DNA of 64,000 bases from JAIEPM01 sp964546815 (GTDB taxonomy: Bacteria; Cyanobacteriota; Vampirovibrionia; Obscuribacterales; Obscuribacteraceae). Position 1 is the first letter of the stretch, and each line of letters opens with the position of its first letter. Position numbers and translations under genes: made by a program. Location: positions 62,001 to 126,000 of the forward strand of contig CAZJLR010000012.1 in assembly GCA_964546815.1 (NCBI GenBank), given 5' to 3'. Under the pieces are notes generated by a model, which worked only from the letters and a program-made list of their open reading frames with translations, had not been told where the DNA came from and searched no databases. Positions 8,478 to 17,907 of the stretch are shown piece by piece.

Positions 8478-9755
8478 TCATAGCTTTTGCATTTGGCCGT
8501 ACATGTTTTCAAATTCAGTTCTGTGACGGAAGTTCCATATTTTTTCTGTCATGCTGCTTGCCGCGGCGTCAGCGGCAGAACGTCCAAGGAGTGGTCCCCA
8601 GGCTGCTCCTGCAATTGCTCCTCCGACGGCTCCGCCGGCTGTCGTTGCAATAGGCATAGCAATCTTTTTATCGGTTGATGCGTTGCTGTAGTATGGGTCG
8701 CTGAAGTCTAAATATGCACCCATGCCAGCGCCTAAGGTTCCACCAGCAGCTGCGCCACCCAATGCTGAATACAAGGTGACTGCCTCTCCGACTCCAGTGA
8801 GGAAACTTGCTCCTTCCGCCAGGGCACCGAGAGCTGTTCCGACGGTGGTAGCACGTTGTTTGATTGCGTCGGAGTAAAGAGGGTTATTTCCGCTCCATTT
8901 ACCTGAGTTCAAATACGATTGATAATTTGTCAATTCGGAAATGTCGGAGGGGGAGATGCCTTTATGGCTGCCAAAGAGGCTGTCTCCATCGCCAGATAGG
9001 CTGCGTAAATTATCGAAATTATCAACGCCGAACTGAAGAGCTCTCGCCATACGCTGGTCGCCCTGTGTTGTATACCTGGTCACAGCTGTTTGAAGATCTT
9101 CTTTGCTGAGTTCATTGTTACCGGATTTGAATTTGTCATAGAGGACTCCGGAAAGCGCCCCCTTAAGGTATGAAACTCCGTCTTTATCGCCTTCGCTTGC
9201 TGCTGGTTGTGCCTCTGTATAGCTTTCATGCCTGGGTCCATGCTGGCCTATCTGGTCCAACGTTGTTTCTGAGCTTTGCTTTTTGTTAGCCGCCAATACT
9301 TTTGCATCAGCCAAAATTGAGTCGTATTTGTGATCTTTATCAAAATTGTTCCATCGAGTCGTTGCATAAACTTCATTGCTTTCTAGTGCCGCTGCCAGTT
9401 GTTTTGTTGCTCGGGGTGCTGCTTTATCTAACGAATTTTCTGCCTTGTCGAAGAAAATTTTGCCTAGAAAGCCACCCACATTTTTTTCTGTAGCTTTCAG
9501 TGAGTCTTCGGCAGCTTTTTCAAGCGCTATGGCGCTTGTACGCCCGAAAAGTTTGTCCATCGGTTCAGCATTTTTCGACTGAGCTTGTTCTCCAGCCAAG
9601 TTTGCATTTGTTTCTCGACCCGAAATGGATTTGAATGCTTGAACCGAATCGTTGCGCATGGTCTGATAAGCTTCTTCGCTCAGGCGGTTACTGGGAGAAT
9701 TCTCCCTTGGGCTTGTTTTCTCGCTGATTTCGCTGTGCTTTTGGATATCTGCCAT
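8478..9755 (-). CDS. Leaderless Gly-rich protein of unknown function
   Basis: 425 aa, ATG with GAGGAG about 8 bp upstream. The N-terminal 60 residues are polar and acidic (MADIQKHSEISEKTSPREN) with no signal peptide. A mostly helical middle follows, with a possible Asp-rich, EF-hand-like loop (LSGDGDSLFGSHKGISPSDI). Residues about 290-400 are a hydrophobic Gly/Ala-zipper stretch (ALGGAAAGGTLGAGMG; TTAGGAVGGAIAGAAWG). The same plan of disordered acidic start, helical middle and Gly-zipper end recurs at 16475, 35336, 38817 and 42003. I do not recognise a named family. Confidence 0.65.
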   Translation of the reverse strand: MADIQKHSEISEKTSPRENSPSNRLSEEAYQTMRNDSVQAFKSISGRETNANLAGEQAQSKNAEPMDKLFGRTSAIALEKAAEDSLKATEKNVGGFLGKIFFDKAENSLDKAAPRATKQLAAALESNEVYATTRWNNFDKDHKYDSILADAKVLAANKKQSSETTLDQIGQHGPRHESYTEAQPAASEGDKDGVSYLKGALSGVLYDKFKSGNNELSKEDLQTAVTRYTTQGDQRMARALQFGVDNFDNLRSLSGDGDSLFGSHKGISPSDISELTNYQSYLNSGKWSGNNPLYSDAIKQRATTVGTALGALAEGASFLTGVGEAVTLYSALGGAAAGGTLGAGMGAYLDFSDPYYSNASTDKKIAMPIATTAGGAVGGAIAGAAWGPLLGRSAADAAASSMTEKIWNFRHRTEFENMYGQMQKL

Positions 9756-9839
9756 GACGCGCTCTCCTCGGTCGATGCAGATAGATTAATATTGTTTAAG
9801 TGAAACTAAAGTGAAATGCCTGAGCTCAGCATGAATAAA

Positions 9840-10460
9840 TCATTTGTCAAACCAAGCATGGAGTAGATTTTTGCGATTTGGATAAAACCTTAGCTCTTTG
9901 ATTTCATTTTTGGAGAGTTTCGTCGTTTTGTTTATTCGTGCTTCTGTTTCTTTTTTCTGGTCAACCTTTTTGCGGAGGTCATAAAGAAACTCAAGCAATA
10001 TCAGTGTAGGAATTAAGTCTTTGTGGTCTGCTCCCAGTTCGCTTTCTTGAGTCTTGAGAAGATTCTTGAGCAGCTTTTCGGCCTTAGCCGGACTGGCAGC
10101 GAGTACGCTTTTGTATTTGTGGGACAACATATAGGCATCTGCTAAATGCCATGTTGCCTCGACAACGCTCTTGTCCAAAGGTCCGAAATATTCTATGGCA
10201 AGGGGAAGCGCCGTTTCGAGAGTTTGGCGAGGAGCATCTCCGCTAATTTCGGATTCGAGGTATCCGAAAAATAGTTGCAGTTTGATTTTTTCTGGGTCTT
10301 TGTTTTCTATTTCTCTGTTTAAGACTTTATCGCAAATGTACAGCGCTTCTGCCAGGTTTTCGTTTCTGTTTGCCTGCTTCGCTCGATCTAAAGCCTCACT
10401 GTAACTGATTGTTTTGCACCATTCTCTTAGTTCTGTTTCTGGTTCGTAAAGTCCGTACAT
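9840..10460 (-). CDS. TPR-like helical protein
   Basis: 206 aa, ATG preceded by an AGGG element. There is no signal peptide or membrane segment. The sequence reads as amphipathic helices in TPR-like pairs (ALDRAKQANRNENLAEALYICDK; VVEATWHLADAYMLSHKYKS), followed by a basic C-terminus. Probably a cytoplasmic protein-protein interaction module. It is codirectional with the Gly-rich gene at 8478 (84 bp apart) and divergent from the catalase gene. Confidence 0.55.
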   Translation of the reverse strand: MYGLYEPETELREWCKTISYSEALDRAKQANRNENLAEALYICDKVLNREIENKDPEKIKLQLFFGYLESEISGDAPRQTLETALPLAIEYFGPLDKSVVEATWHLADAYMLSHKYKSVLAASPAKAEKLLKNLLKTQESELGADHKDLIPTLILLEFLYDLRKKVDQKKETEARINKTTKLSKNEIKELRFYPNRKNLLHAWFDK

Positions 10461-10815
10461 TTTCCCTGCTCTCTTGCTTGTCTTTCTGTCCTTGCTTTTG
10501 CATTCCTAAGCGAGGCAAAGATTAGCATCTAAATGTGGCAGATTTGATACTTCAAAGATGATCCAATTTCATCTTTATAATTTTGCTGCGCGCGAAAAAG
10601 TTTTGAGGCTTGAAGTCTGCGCATCTCTTTGAATGCAGTGCTCTCGAAAGAAGTAGAAAAGCTGTGGTTATGTCGATCAATACCAGGGAAACCTTATCAC
10701 TTTGCGGGGTTCCGATATGAATTTTTGCACGATGTGTTTTACTGTATCTCAAGCAAATTATAAATCGAACATACCTTTAAGTCCGCGGAGCATACCTTGC
10801 TCGCGAAGGAGACCT
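10461..10815. other. Divergent intergenic region upstream of katE
   Basis: 355 bp between the TPR-like gene (-) and the catalase gene (+). No coding potential is convincing. A weak -10 (TATAAA at 10759-10764) with a poor TTTTAC at about 16 bp is the best katE promoter candidate; TATAAT at about 10574 has no matching -35. No terminator or obvious PerR or OxyR box was recognised. Confidence 0.35.
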
Positions 10816-13053
10816 ATGCCTGCAAAGAAAAAACAGCCTGCCAAAGTAACGGGCAAACCAGAACCAAACGTGCCACCGAATCAAGAAAACGAAAAAACAC
10901 AACAACTAGCCAATTTCGTCTGTGCATCCGAGGACGGCTTTCTTACTAGCAACCAGGGTGTAAGAATAAACGACGATCAAAATACACTTAAGGCGCATGC
11001 GCGTGGACCTTCTTTATTAGAAGACCAGCTGATGCGTGAAAAAATAATGCATTTCGACCATGAGAGAATACCCGAGCGTGTTGTACATGCACGTGGCACT
11101 GGCGCTCATGGTGTTTTCGAAGCGTTTGATGACGCAGATAAATTCTGCAAGGCTGCATTTTTGCAACCGGGAGTTCAGACGCCGGTTTTCGTGCGCTTCT
11201 CTACTGTTGCTGGTTCCCGTGGATCATCGGACTTAGCTCGTGATGTGCGAGGATTTGCCTGAAAATTCTATACTCAAGAAGGCGTGTTTGATTTAGTTGG
11301 AAACAATATTCCTGTTTTCTTTATTCAAGATGGAATCAAATTTCCAGACTTAATTCATGCAGTCAAACCTGAGCCTCACAATGAAATTCCCCAAGCTCAG
11401 TCTGCTCACGATACCTTTTGGGATTTCGTCTCTTTATCAACCGAAGCAACCCACATGGTTATGTGGGTGATGTCCGATCGTGCAATTCCGCGAAGTCTTC
11501 GTATGATGGAAGGTTTTGGTGTACACACTTTTAGAATGATCGACAAAAATGAGAATTCTCGCTTCGTGAAGTTTCACTGGCGACCTTCCCTGGGGACGCA
11601 TTCTATTCTCTGGGATGAGGCGCTAAAGATATCTGGCAAAGACCCAGACTTTCATAGGCGAGATCTCTGGGAAGCCATTGAAAATGGTGCCTATCCGGAG
11701 TGGGAACTAAGTGTTCAAGTCATTGAGGAAAAGGACGAATTTGCTTTTGATTTCGACCTTCTAGACCCCACTAAGCTAATTCCTGAGGAACTGGTTCCGC
11801 GTATTCCTATCGGCAAAATGACTCTCAATCGCAATCCGGAAAATTTCTTTGCAGAAACAGAACAGGTTGCATTTTATATCAGCCATGTTGTGCCCGGAAT
11901 TGATTTCACCAATGATCCATTACTTCAAGCGCGCCTATTCTCTTACCCCGACACACAGCTGAAACGATTAGGTGGACCAAATTTTCACGAGCTGCCCATC
12001 AACAAATCTTTGTCTCCGGTTGTTAACAATCAGAGAGATGGGCATATGAGACAGACAATTAACTCTGGAAGATCGAGCTATCAGCCCAATACCGTGGGCG
12101 GTGGCTGCCCGTTTCAGGCCGGATTGAGTGAAGGTGGCTTCGCCAGCTTCGCGGAAAAGCTTGATGGAATAAAAGTGCGCGATCGCGATAAGAGCTTTTT
12201 CGACCATTTTAGCCAGGCTACGCTGTTCTTCAATAGCCAGACCGATGTGGAAAAAGACCATATCATTCAGACCCTTCAATTTGAATTAAGTCATGTCGAA
12301 ACAGCAAGCATTAGAGAGCGCGTCGTCGCAGTTTTAGCGCATGTTGATAAAGGTATGGCCAAGTCTGTTGCAGATGGGCTTGGTATCAAATTTCCTGTAA
12401 AAATCGAGGGACCTCTTAATCAGCTTGTGCCAGCGGATGTAGACCCGAAAAGCTATCAACCAATTCAAAAGACAAGCAAGCTGGCCAGCTCACCTGCGTT
12501 AAGCATAATGGCAAATTTGGTTCCCGGAATAGCAACCAGAAAGATTGCTGTATTACTTGCTGAAGGCTTTAGTGAAGGCTCTGTTTTGCCGCTTATTAAG
12601 AAGCTAACTGAAGATGGCGCCATGCCGAAAGTGATTGCTCCCACCGGTGGCGAGGTGCTGAGTGCTGAGGGCAATCCGCTAAAAGTTGATTTTACTCTGG
12701 CATCAGTCGGCTCTGTGCTTTTCGACGCGGTGTTTGTCTGTGGTGGTGTCAAAGCGATTTCAACTTTAGGCAAACTAGCTCAAGCGACTTTGTTTATCAA
12801 TGAGTCCTATAAGCATTGCAAAGCAATTGGTGCTGCTGATGAAGGCGCTGAATTAGTTAAATCAAGTCTGGCCAGGTCTGGATTAAATCTCAAATCTGAT
12901 GGCGACCAAATTTTGAGCGCAAGCAACGGCGTTGTATTAAAAGACAGTTCAGCCTCAACTAAGCAATCTGATGGATACATCAATGCTTTTATAACAGCTG
13001 TGTCGCAACATCGTGTTTGGAACCGCTTACATAAGGACGAAATTCCTGTGTAA
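10816..13053 (+). pseudogene. katE: Large-subunit catalase (HPII type) interrupted by in-frame TGA
   Basis: The start at ATG 10816 (MPAKKK) is supported by AAGGAG at 10806-10811. Read through the TGA at 11260-11262, codon 149, the product is 745 aa, the length expected for clade-2 catalases such as E. coli HPII. Landmarks are intact on both sides: the active-site His in RVVHARGTGAHG, FVRFSTVAGSRGS before the stop, then FDLVGNNIPVFF and the haem-ligand Tyr in ARLFSYPDTQ, plus a DJ-1/PfpI-like C-terminal domain from about residue 570 (KIAVLLAEGFSEGS). The conserved context is RGFA-stop-KFYT, where catalases normally have Val or Thr. The reading frame is otherwise undamaged, so this is a recent nonsense change, a sequencing error or recoding. 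Unless read through, the product stops after 148 residues and lacks the haem ligand. Confidence 0.85.
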
Positions 13054-13137
13054 AAGCCGCCATTGTCTGGGGCCGAAATTTGCGATTTCATTAGTAGAAT
13101 AAAAAATTCAATTGCTCTCAATGAAGTAAGTGCATCT

Positions 13138-13587
13138 CTAGGCTCTCAGCACAAGGCAGTTAGCCATTATGTCGTGCAGGCATTGTTTTTTCTTCGTCCA
13201 AAAAAGCATCAAATAGCCGATGTTAAAGCTGAGTTGGGAAACTAAAAAAGCTAAATTGCGCACAAAACTTCGAGCAAACGAACATCGATTGCCAGAAATA
13301 TCTGTGACTTTTATTTTGCAAATCAACTTTCCTGGCGTTGCTTGTAATTTCGATGATTCAAAAAGCGCTCCGTATAGCGGGTGAAGAAACAATGTGCCAA
13401 GCAGGGTGGAAGAGCTAATAATAGATACTGTTAATTTGTCTGTAAGCAACGCTGTGGCAAAAGGGATGCCGATAAGTAAAAAGAGTGCCGGTAGCAATAA
13501 AATCAAGATGTCTATGACGAAAGCGACAACTCTGGCGCTGAAGCCGGCATATTTCACTGTTTCGGTTTTGTTTTCGCCGCTTTCCAT
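13138..13587 (-). CDS. RDD family membrane protein
   Basis: 149 aa, ATG with AGGTG upstream. The RDD pattern is clear: GFSARVVAFVIDILILLLPAL (Arg-Asp in the first helix), a second hydrophobic region, TPGKLICKIKVTDISGNRCS, then SFARSFVRNLAFLVS and KKKQCLHDIMANCLVL. These are integral membrane proteins of about three helices; some have been linked to ion transport, but the role here is unknown. It converges with katE, with about 85 bp between stops. Confidence 0.8.
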   Translation of the reverse strand: MESGENKTETVKYAGFSARVVAFVIDILILLLPALFLLIGIPFATALLTDKLTVSIISSSTLLGTLFLHPLYGALFESSKLQATPGKLICKIKVTDISGNRCSFARSFVRNLAFLVSQLSFNIGYLMLFWTKKKQCLHDIMANCLVLRA

Positions 13588-13612
13588 TTGCGCGCACCTT
13601 TTGTGTTGATTG

Positions 13613-13942
13613 CTACATGCGATTTGCTTCTAAAGCAAGCCTTAAAAGCTTTGGAAAGGCAAAAATCAACCCGCCGAAGACTGTGGCGATTATTGTCAAA
13701 CAAATTCCAAGTCGGCGCCTGTCTGGAAGGAAAAGCATAAATATTGACAATGCAGCCAGTTTGCCTTCGATGCAAGTTGCGACAAGGATGCAGGTACTTT
13801 TGCTAATGTCCAGCAAATGAATGATGGGATGCCGCTCGAAATTGGTACTTCCGCCGAGAATTGGGCGGGCGTCACCTGCCGGGGGAAATGTGGCGATTAA
13901 GGCCAACAATAAAGCAATTGCAAATGTTTGTATTCGCCCCAT
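13613..13942 (-). CDS. Small secreted/membrane protein with two helices
   Basis: 109 aa. I start at ATG 13942 because AAGGGAG lies just upstream and the protein then begins with a good signal peptide (MGRIQTFAIALLLALIATFPPAGDA, cleavage near residue 25). A longer start would add 39 basic residues. Two hydrophobic segments follow (about 48-73 and 78-98). The size and layout resemble VirB2/TrbC pilin-type proteins, but no secretion-system gene is nearby, so that similarity is weak. It lies 25 bp upstream of the RDD gene on the same strand. Confidence 0.5.
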   Translation of the reverse strand: MGRIQTFAIALLLALIATFPPAGDARPILGGSTNFERHPIIHLLDISKSTCILVATCIEGKLAALSIFMLFLPDRRRLGICLTIIATVFGGLIFAFPKLLRLALEANRM

Positions 13943-14153
13943 GCGGGCTCCCTTAATGTCGAAAAGAGCATCCGTGATCATAGTGGCAACTGGCAAGATG
14001 CGCACTACTTGGCTAGTTCGGGTTTTGCCCCTCGCCCCCAGACAGGGGCTTGCAGTCACTTTTTGCTTGATTGGAAGCCTGTAATACTGTCCTAAGAGCT
14101 TTTAGAGATATGCTAGTATAAAAATTTGATATTGGCCCAACGAGGTTCTCATC

Positions 14154-14507
14154 ATGACAGAAGTCACCACAGCCCCACAAACCGAGACAATAGTCGGCAT
14201 AACTGAAGAAGCAGCCGCTGAAGTCAAAAAGCTTCTTACTGAAGAGCCAGGAAAGTCCGGCTTGCGTCTTGAAGTACGCGGCGGAGGCTGCTCTGGTTTT
14301 TCATACGGGCTTACATTCGACAACCCGCAAGAAAACGATCACGTAGTCGAACAGCACGGCGTCAAAGTAATGATCGACCCGAAAAGTGCTATCTACCTGA
14401 AGGGAACAGTACTTCACTTTGAAGCTGGTCTTGAAGGTCGTGGTTTTACAATCAAAAATCCACAAGCCAAAGGTTCATGCGGCTGCGGAAATTCATTCTC
14501 AGTCTAG
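14154..14507 (+). CDS. A-type iron-sulfur cluster carrier (IscA/ErpA family)
   Basis: 117 aa. The HesB/IscA domain is complete: VGITEEAAAEVKKLL, LRLEVRGGGCSGFSYGL with the first cluster Cys, and the C-terminal GSCGCGNSFSV providing the C-G-C pair. It carries and hands on [2Fe-2S]/[4Fe-4S] clusters in the cytoplasm. The next gene encodes a YgfZ-type protein, which also works in Fe-S maturation, so the pair makes functional sense. A TATAAAA element about 30 bp before the ATG may be its promoter. Confidence 0.93.
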   Translation: MTEVTTAPQTETIVGITEEAAAEVKKLLTEEPGKSGLRLEVRGGGCSGFSYGLTFDNPQENDHVVEQHGVKVMIDPKSAIYLKGTVLHFEAGLEGRGFTIKNPQAKGSCGCGNSFSV

Positions 14508-14543
14508 AAATCTAGCTGAAAACCGTGCTCAGTCCCTCTATTT

Positions 14544-14590
14544 GGAGCCAGGCTCCCAATGGGAGTGGCATGGCTCAAGGTGAAACCTTG
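14544..14590 (+). promoter_or_regulatory. Inverted repeats over the ygfZ leader and RBS
   Basis: GGAGCC-A-GGCTCC (14544-14556) can form a hairpin between the IscA-like and YgfZ genes. CAAGG-TGAAA-CCTTG (14576-14590) then places the likely ribosome-binding AAGG in a 5-bp stem directly before the ATG at 14593. This could dampen or regulate translation of the fusion protein. Confidence 0.35.
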
Positions 14591-14592
14591 AA

Positions 14593-16329
14593 ATGAATTC
14601 TCTAAATGAGTCTGTACAATCCGAAGTACTCGCCGTGCGTCAGCGCGGCGGGTACTTGCGTTTAAGCGATCTTTCTATTATTGAACTAAGCGGCAAAGAT
14701 GCTGAGTCGTTTTTGCAGGGGCGCAGCAGCAATGATGTGAAAGCCTTGCGAGCTGGGCAGGGGCAGCTTTCTTCCCTTCTGGATCGAAAGGGCTATCTGA
14801 TTGCCTTTATCACTGTGTACAGGTTAAACGACCGCTTTTTGATTTTGAGCGAAAAATCTCAAAGCCAGGAAATCTTGAAGCAATTCGCGACCTATCATTT
14901 CAGAGAACAAATTACTTATACGGAAGTCGCTGATAAATTCGTGGCGACTGCGTTGCAAGGTCCTTCCACCGAAGCTTTTATTGCTTCGATAAAAGACCTG
15001 AGTGTTCCTCAGGAAGAATATTCAATTATTGAAGCTGAACTTTTTGATGCTCACACAATTGTGATTCGTCGTTCTCTTTGCGGAGATAGCGGATTTGTTT
15101 TGCTTACTGATGCTGATAAGTCTTCAACATTTTTGCCTCTGTTCGGGCAAGCTGCTGATGCGCAAGGCATCAAGCCTATATCGCAAAATGCGCTGAATAT
15201 TCTTCGCATCGAAGCAGGGCAAGCCCAGTTTGGCGTAGATATTTCTCCTGAGCATATGTTGCCTGAAACAGGATTGGAGCAATATGCTGCCAGCTACAAC
15301 AAAGGATGCTTTCAGGGGCAAGAAGTTTTAGCACGCATAAAAACTTATGGCGCACCACGCCGAGCTTTGGTAGGTTTGATTTTTGAAGACGCACCTGCTG
15401 AGCCGATTGCGCTTGATACTCAATTTTTAATTGCAGGAGAAGAAAACGGTTGCATAAAGAGCAATGCATTCTCTCCTAGCTTAGACCACTTCATCGCACT
15501 GGCATACATTGGCCGCGATTATCGCGTTCCCGATCGAAAAGTGAACATTGAAATCAATGGAAAGAAATATCCGGTTGTTGTGAAATTCTTGCCGTTTTAT
15601 TCAGCAAGCACAAGCAAAGCAAGAGCGCAAATGCTTTATGATGCGGCTTTGCTTGAATTCGCACGCGGCTCTGAGCAAAATGCAATCGTCAAATTGCGCG
15701 AAGTAATTGAGCTTGATCCTCTGCATTCAGATGCATATGAGTCTCTAGGTGTAATACTCTCACGGCACGAGCAATATGACGAAGCGATTGCTTTGATGCA
15801 CAGACTTCAATCGTTGGATCCTGATTCAATTATGGCTCACACAAATTTGTCCATCTATTATATGCATCTTGGTGACAAAGAAAGGGCTGAAGAAGAGAAA
15901 GCCCTTGCGATGAGCATTCGCATGGCTCAGTTTGCACGAGAGCACGCGCAGAAAAAGAAAGAAGAAGCAGACAAACAGAAAAACGCAGAAGAAGCGGAAA
16001 AACGGTTGGCAATGTTTCGGCAGGTTTTGGAAATAGATCCAAACGATTTCCTTGCCAATAATGGTGTTGGAACTGTTTATGTTGAGTTGGAAAAGTATGA
16101 AGAGGCGATTCCCTATCTGCTCAAAACAATTCAGTCTAAGCCTACGCACACTGTTGCTTATCTTGCTTTAGGAAAGGCTTATGAAAACCTGGGACGCATT
16201 GATGATTCTATTGCTGTTTATAAATCGGGCATAGACATTGCGGCTAAACGTGGTGATATGACTCCGCTGAAAGAAATGCAAGGACTTCTTGCTGGAGTCG
16301 AGGCGAAAAGTCGGACACACGCGATTTAA
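14593..16329 (+). CDS. ygfZ: YgfZ/GcvT-like folate-binding protein fused to TPR domain
   Basis: 578 aa. Residues about 20-330 are a YgfZ (COG0354) module with the signature KGCFQGQE at 237-244, whose Cys is needed in E. coli YgfZ for folate-dependent repair and maturation of Fe-S enzymes. From about 345 to the end there are TPR units (ALLEFARGSEQNAIVKLREV; YEEAIPYLLKTIQSKPTH; AYLALGKAYENLGRIDDSIA) broken by a charged Lys/Glu helix (about 455-480). Normal YgfZ is about 330 aa, so this is a fusion. It follows the IscA-like gene by 85 bp on the same strand. Probably a Fe-S maturation factor with a built-in protein docking platform. Confidence 0.88.
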   Translation: MNSLNESVQSEVLAVRQRGGYLRLSDLSIIELSGKDAESFLQGRSSNDVKALRAGQGQLSSLLDRKGYLIAFITVYRLNDRFLILSEKSQSQEILKQFATYHFREQITYTEVADKFVATALQGPSTEAFIASIKDLSVPQEEYSIIEAELFDAHTIVIRRSLCGDSGFVLLTDADKSSTFLPLFGQAADAQGIKPISQNALNILRIEAGQAQFGVDISPEHMLPETGLEQYAASYNKGCFQGQEVLARIKTYGAPRRALVGLIFEDAPAEPIALDTQFLIAGEENGCIKSNAFSPSLDHFIALAYIGRDYRVPDRKVNIEINGKKYPVVVKFLPFYSASTSKARAQMLYDAALLEFARGSEQNAIVKLREVIELDPLHSDAYESLGVILSRHEQYDEAIALMHRLQSLDPDSIMAHTNLSIYYMHLGDKERAEEEKALAMSIRMAQFAREHAQKKKEEADKQKNAEEAEKRLAMFRQVLEIDPNDFLANNGVGTVYVELEKYEEAIPYLLKTIQSKPTHTVAYLALGKAYENLGRIDDSIAVYKSGIDIAAKRGDMTPLKEMQGLLAGVEAKSRTHAI

Positions 16330-16474
16330 GTCTAATTGACTTGCATTGTCTCACCTGCGTAATTACCGCAGGCGTACTGTGCAATTCTTCAGTGCCAATA
16401 TGTTAACAAAAACATATGATGTTTCCATCGGTTGGTTGGCCCGATGGTTTAGTTTCTCTGATGGGAGTTTTTTC

Positions 16475-17764
16475 GTGGCTGACAATAATCTTGAATTACT
16501 GAAACACAACACCGGTAATGCCGCCCCTGATACCACCGCTGAGGCTTTCCGGAGAGAAGCTGAGTTACTGCGCGATGGCATAGGACAGGGCGTATCGCAA
16601 CGATTGCAAAATCCTGCAGACCTTATTGCTAGTGGCACTTTAGCAATGGGTGGCGCAGCTGCCTTGCGCATGGCTATGGATAAAGGCGGTCGATGGGGCA
16701 CAGCTGCGAAAGTTGCTTCCTATGGTTTCGCCGCACTAGCTGGCGTAGACATAGGCCGCCGAGCTGCTCCAACTCTTTCTGCGATGGCTGATACATGGAA
16801 TTCTAGTCGCAACCTTGAGGCGAACAAGGTAACCGTGGCCAATAACTTAGGAACAGCATTAGTCGATTATCCACTGATGGCTATGGCTGGTTCTGCCGGC
16901 TTCAAATTGGCCGCCAGACCAACAACCATTAACGTTGCGTTTTCCAATTTGTCTGAATCTTCAAGTCTAGGAAAGCTGAACGCAAAACTCGATGTAGCGC
17001 CAACAAGTGCTGCTAGCAAAGCACTTTTGGAAAGTGGCATTCCGATTAATCAAGCAACGCGTGGTGCAATGAGCAACCCTGCAATTGAGGCGGCTTCACC
17101 TAAACTAAAGGGTGATCTTGTTCGCGAATTGGCAGGAATCAAGCCGGCAAACGCACTTTTAGAAAGTGGCATTCCGATTAATCAAGCAACGCGCGGTGCA
17201 ATGAGCAACCCTGCAATCGAGGCCGCTTCACCTAAATTAAGGGGCGATCTTGTTCGCGAAGCGGCAGGAATCAAGCCGGCAAACGCAGCTTTAGAAAGTG
17301 GTATTCCGATTAATCAAGGAATACGCGGTGCCATGAATAATCCTGCAATCGAATCTGTTGCGCCGAGAAATTTTCCGAAGGACTTCAATCCGAAGAATTT
17401 TCCAGAAATAAAGATGCCTAAAATAGATCCTGTGAGTTTCAAGGATTTGAGCAGCAATTTTCAATACACCGATATTAGAGTCTCCCGCTTGACACCGAGT
17501 TTTCCCGTAATGCCTGTCGACTTGATGAGCAAAACAGAATTGCTTCAAATGGCTAACGGACCTGCAGACGGAGATGCTGCGAAAGCTGGCGGCGAATTTC
17601 AAGGTATTCACCAGTTCTTTCGAGATGATGTGCGGGCCAATGAAATACAGCGTCTAAAGATTGACAATCTTGAGTTGCCTAAATTTGAAATGCAAAAACT
17701 CGAGATTGCGCCAAAAGCACAGTTCCAAGACCGAATTGAAATGATTCCGAAGAAGAAAGAGTAA
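16475..17764 (+). CDS. Leaderless protein with three 44-aa repeats
   Basis: 429 aa from GTG 16475, selected because GGGAG at 16463-16467 is 7 bp upstream and the product begins MADNN, like other leaderless proteins in the window; in-frame TTG 16346 would add 43 unlikely residues. Residues about 45-150 include Gly/Ala-rich hydrophobic stretches (LIASGTLAMGGAAALRM; AMAGSAGFKLA). Residues about 183-300 hold two full and one partial copies of a 44-aa repeat beginning LESGIPINQATRGAM. The C-terminus is Pro/Lys-rich, with motifs of the form LxxPKFExxKLEI. Function unknown. A strong hairpin at 17801-17840 follows. Confidence 0.6.
   Translation: MADNNLELLKHNTGNAAPDTTAEAFRREAELLRDGIGQGVSQRLQNPADLIASGTLAMGGAAALRMAMDKGGRWGTAAKVASYGFAALAGVDIGRRAAPTLSAMADTWNSSRNLEANKVTVANNLGTALVDYPLMAMAGSAGFKLAARPTTINVAFSNLSESSSLGKLNAKLDVAPTSAASKALLESGIPINQATRGAMSNPAIEAASPKLKGDLVRELAGIKPANALLESGIPINQATRGAMSNPAIEAASPKLRGDLVREAAGIKPANAALESGIPINQGIRGAMNNPAIESVAPRNFPKDFNPKNFPEIKMPKIDPVSFKDLSSNFQYTDIRVSRLTPSFPVMPVDLMSKTELLQMANGPADGDAAKAGGEFQGIHQFFRDDVRANEIQRLKIDNLELPKFEMQKLEIAPKAQFQDRIEMIPKKKE
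17021..17380 (+). repeat. 132-bp direct repeats inside the 16475 gene
   Basis: Units start at 17021, 17153 and 17285, exactly 132 bp (44 codons) apart. The first two are nearly identical and the third diverges after about 25 codons. The period preserves the reading frame. Confidence 0.9.
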
Positions 17765-17800
17765 TTCTTGAGAAATTGCTGCTAGAAGTTTCAATAAATA

Positions 17801-17840
17801 CGCCTTGCTGAAATCAACAAATTTTGATTTCAACAAGGCG
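17801..17840. terminator. Bidirectional hairpin terminator
   Basis: CGCCTTGcTGAAATCA pairs with TGATTTCAaCAAGGCG (about 15 of 16 bases) around a short loop and is followed by ATTTAATT. It lies 36 bp after the stop of the 16475 gene and about 67 bp after the stop of the opposing 17908 gene, so it can end both transcripts. Confidence 0.75.
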
Positions 17841-17907
17841 ATTTAATTCGAGTAGATCTGTGCTTGAGCTCCAGGCTGTAGGCCGTGCGCCGATGGTGAT
17901 AGTGCGT

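Noticed and set aside
11260..11262. Selenocysteine at the katE TGA
   Set aside because: The position is Val/Thr in catalases rather than Cys, no stable hairpin follows the TGA, and no selenoprotein machinery is visible.
13613..13942. Conjugative pilin (VirB2/TrbC)
   Set aside because: Only size and helix layout agree. No other type IV secretion gene is in the window.
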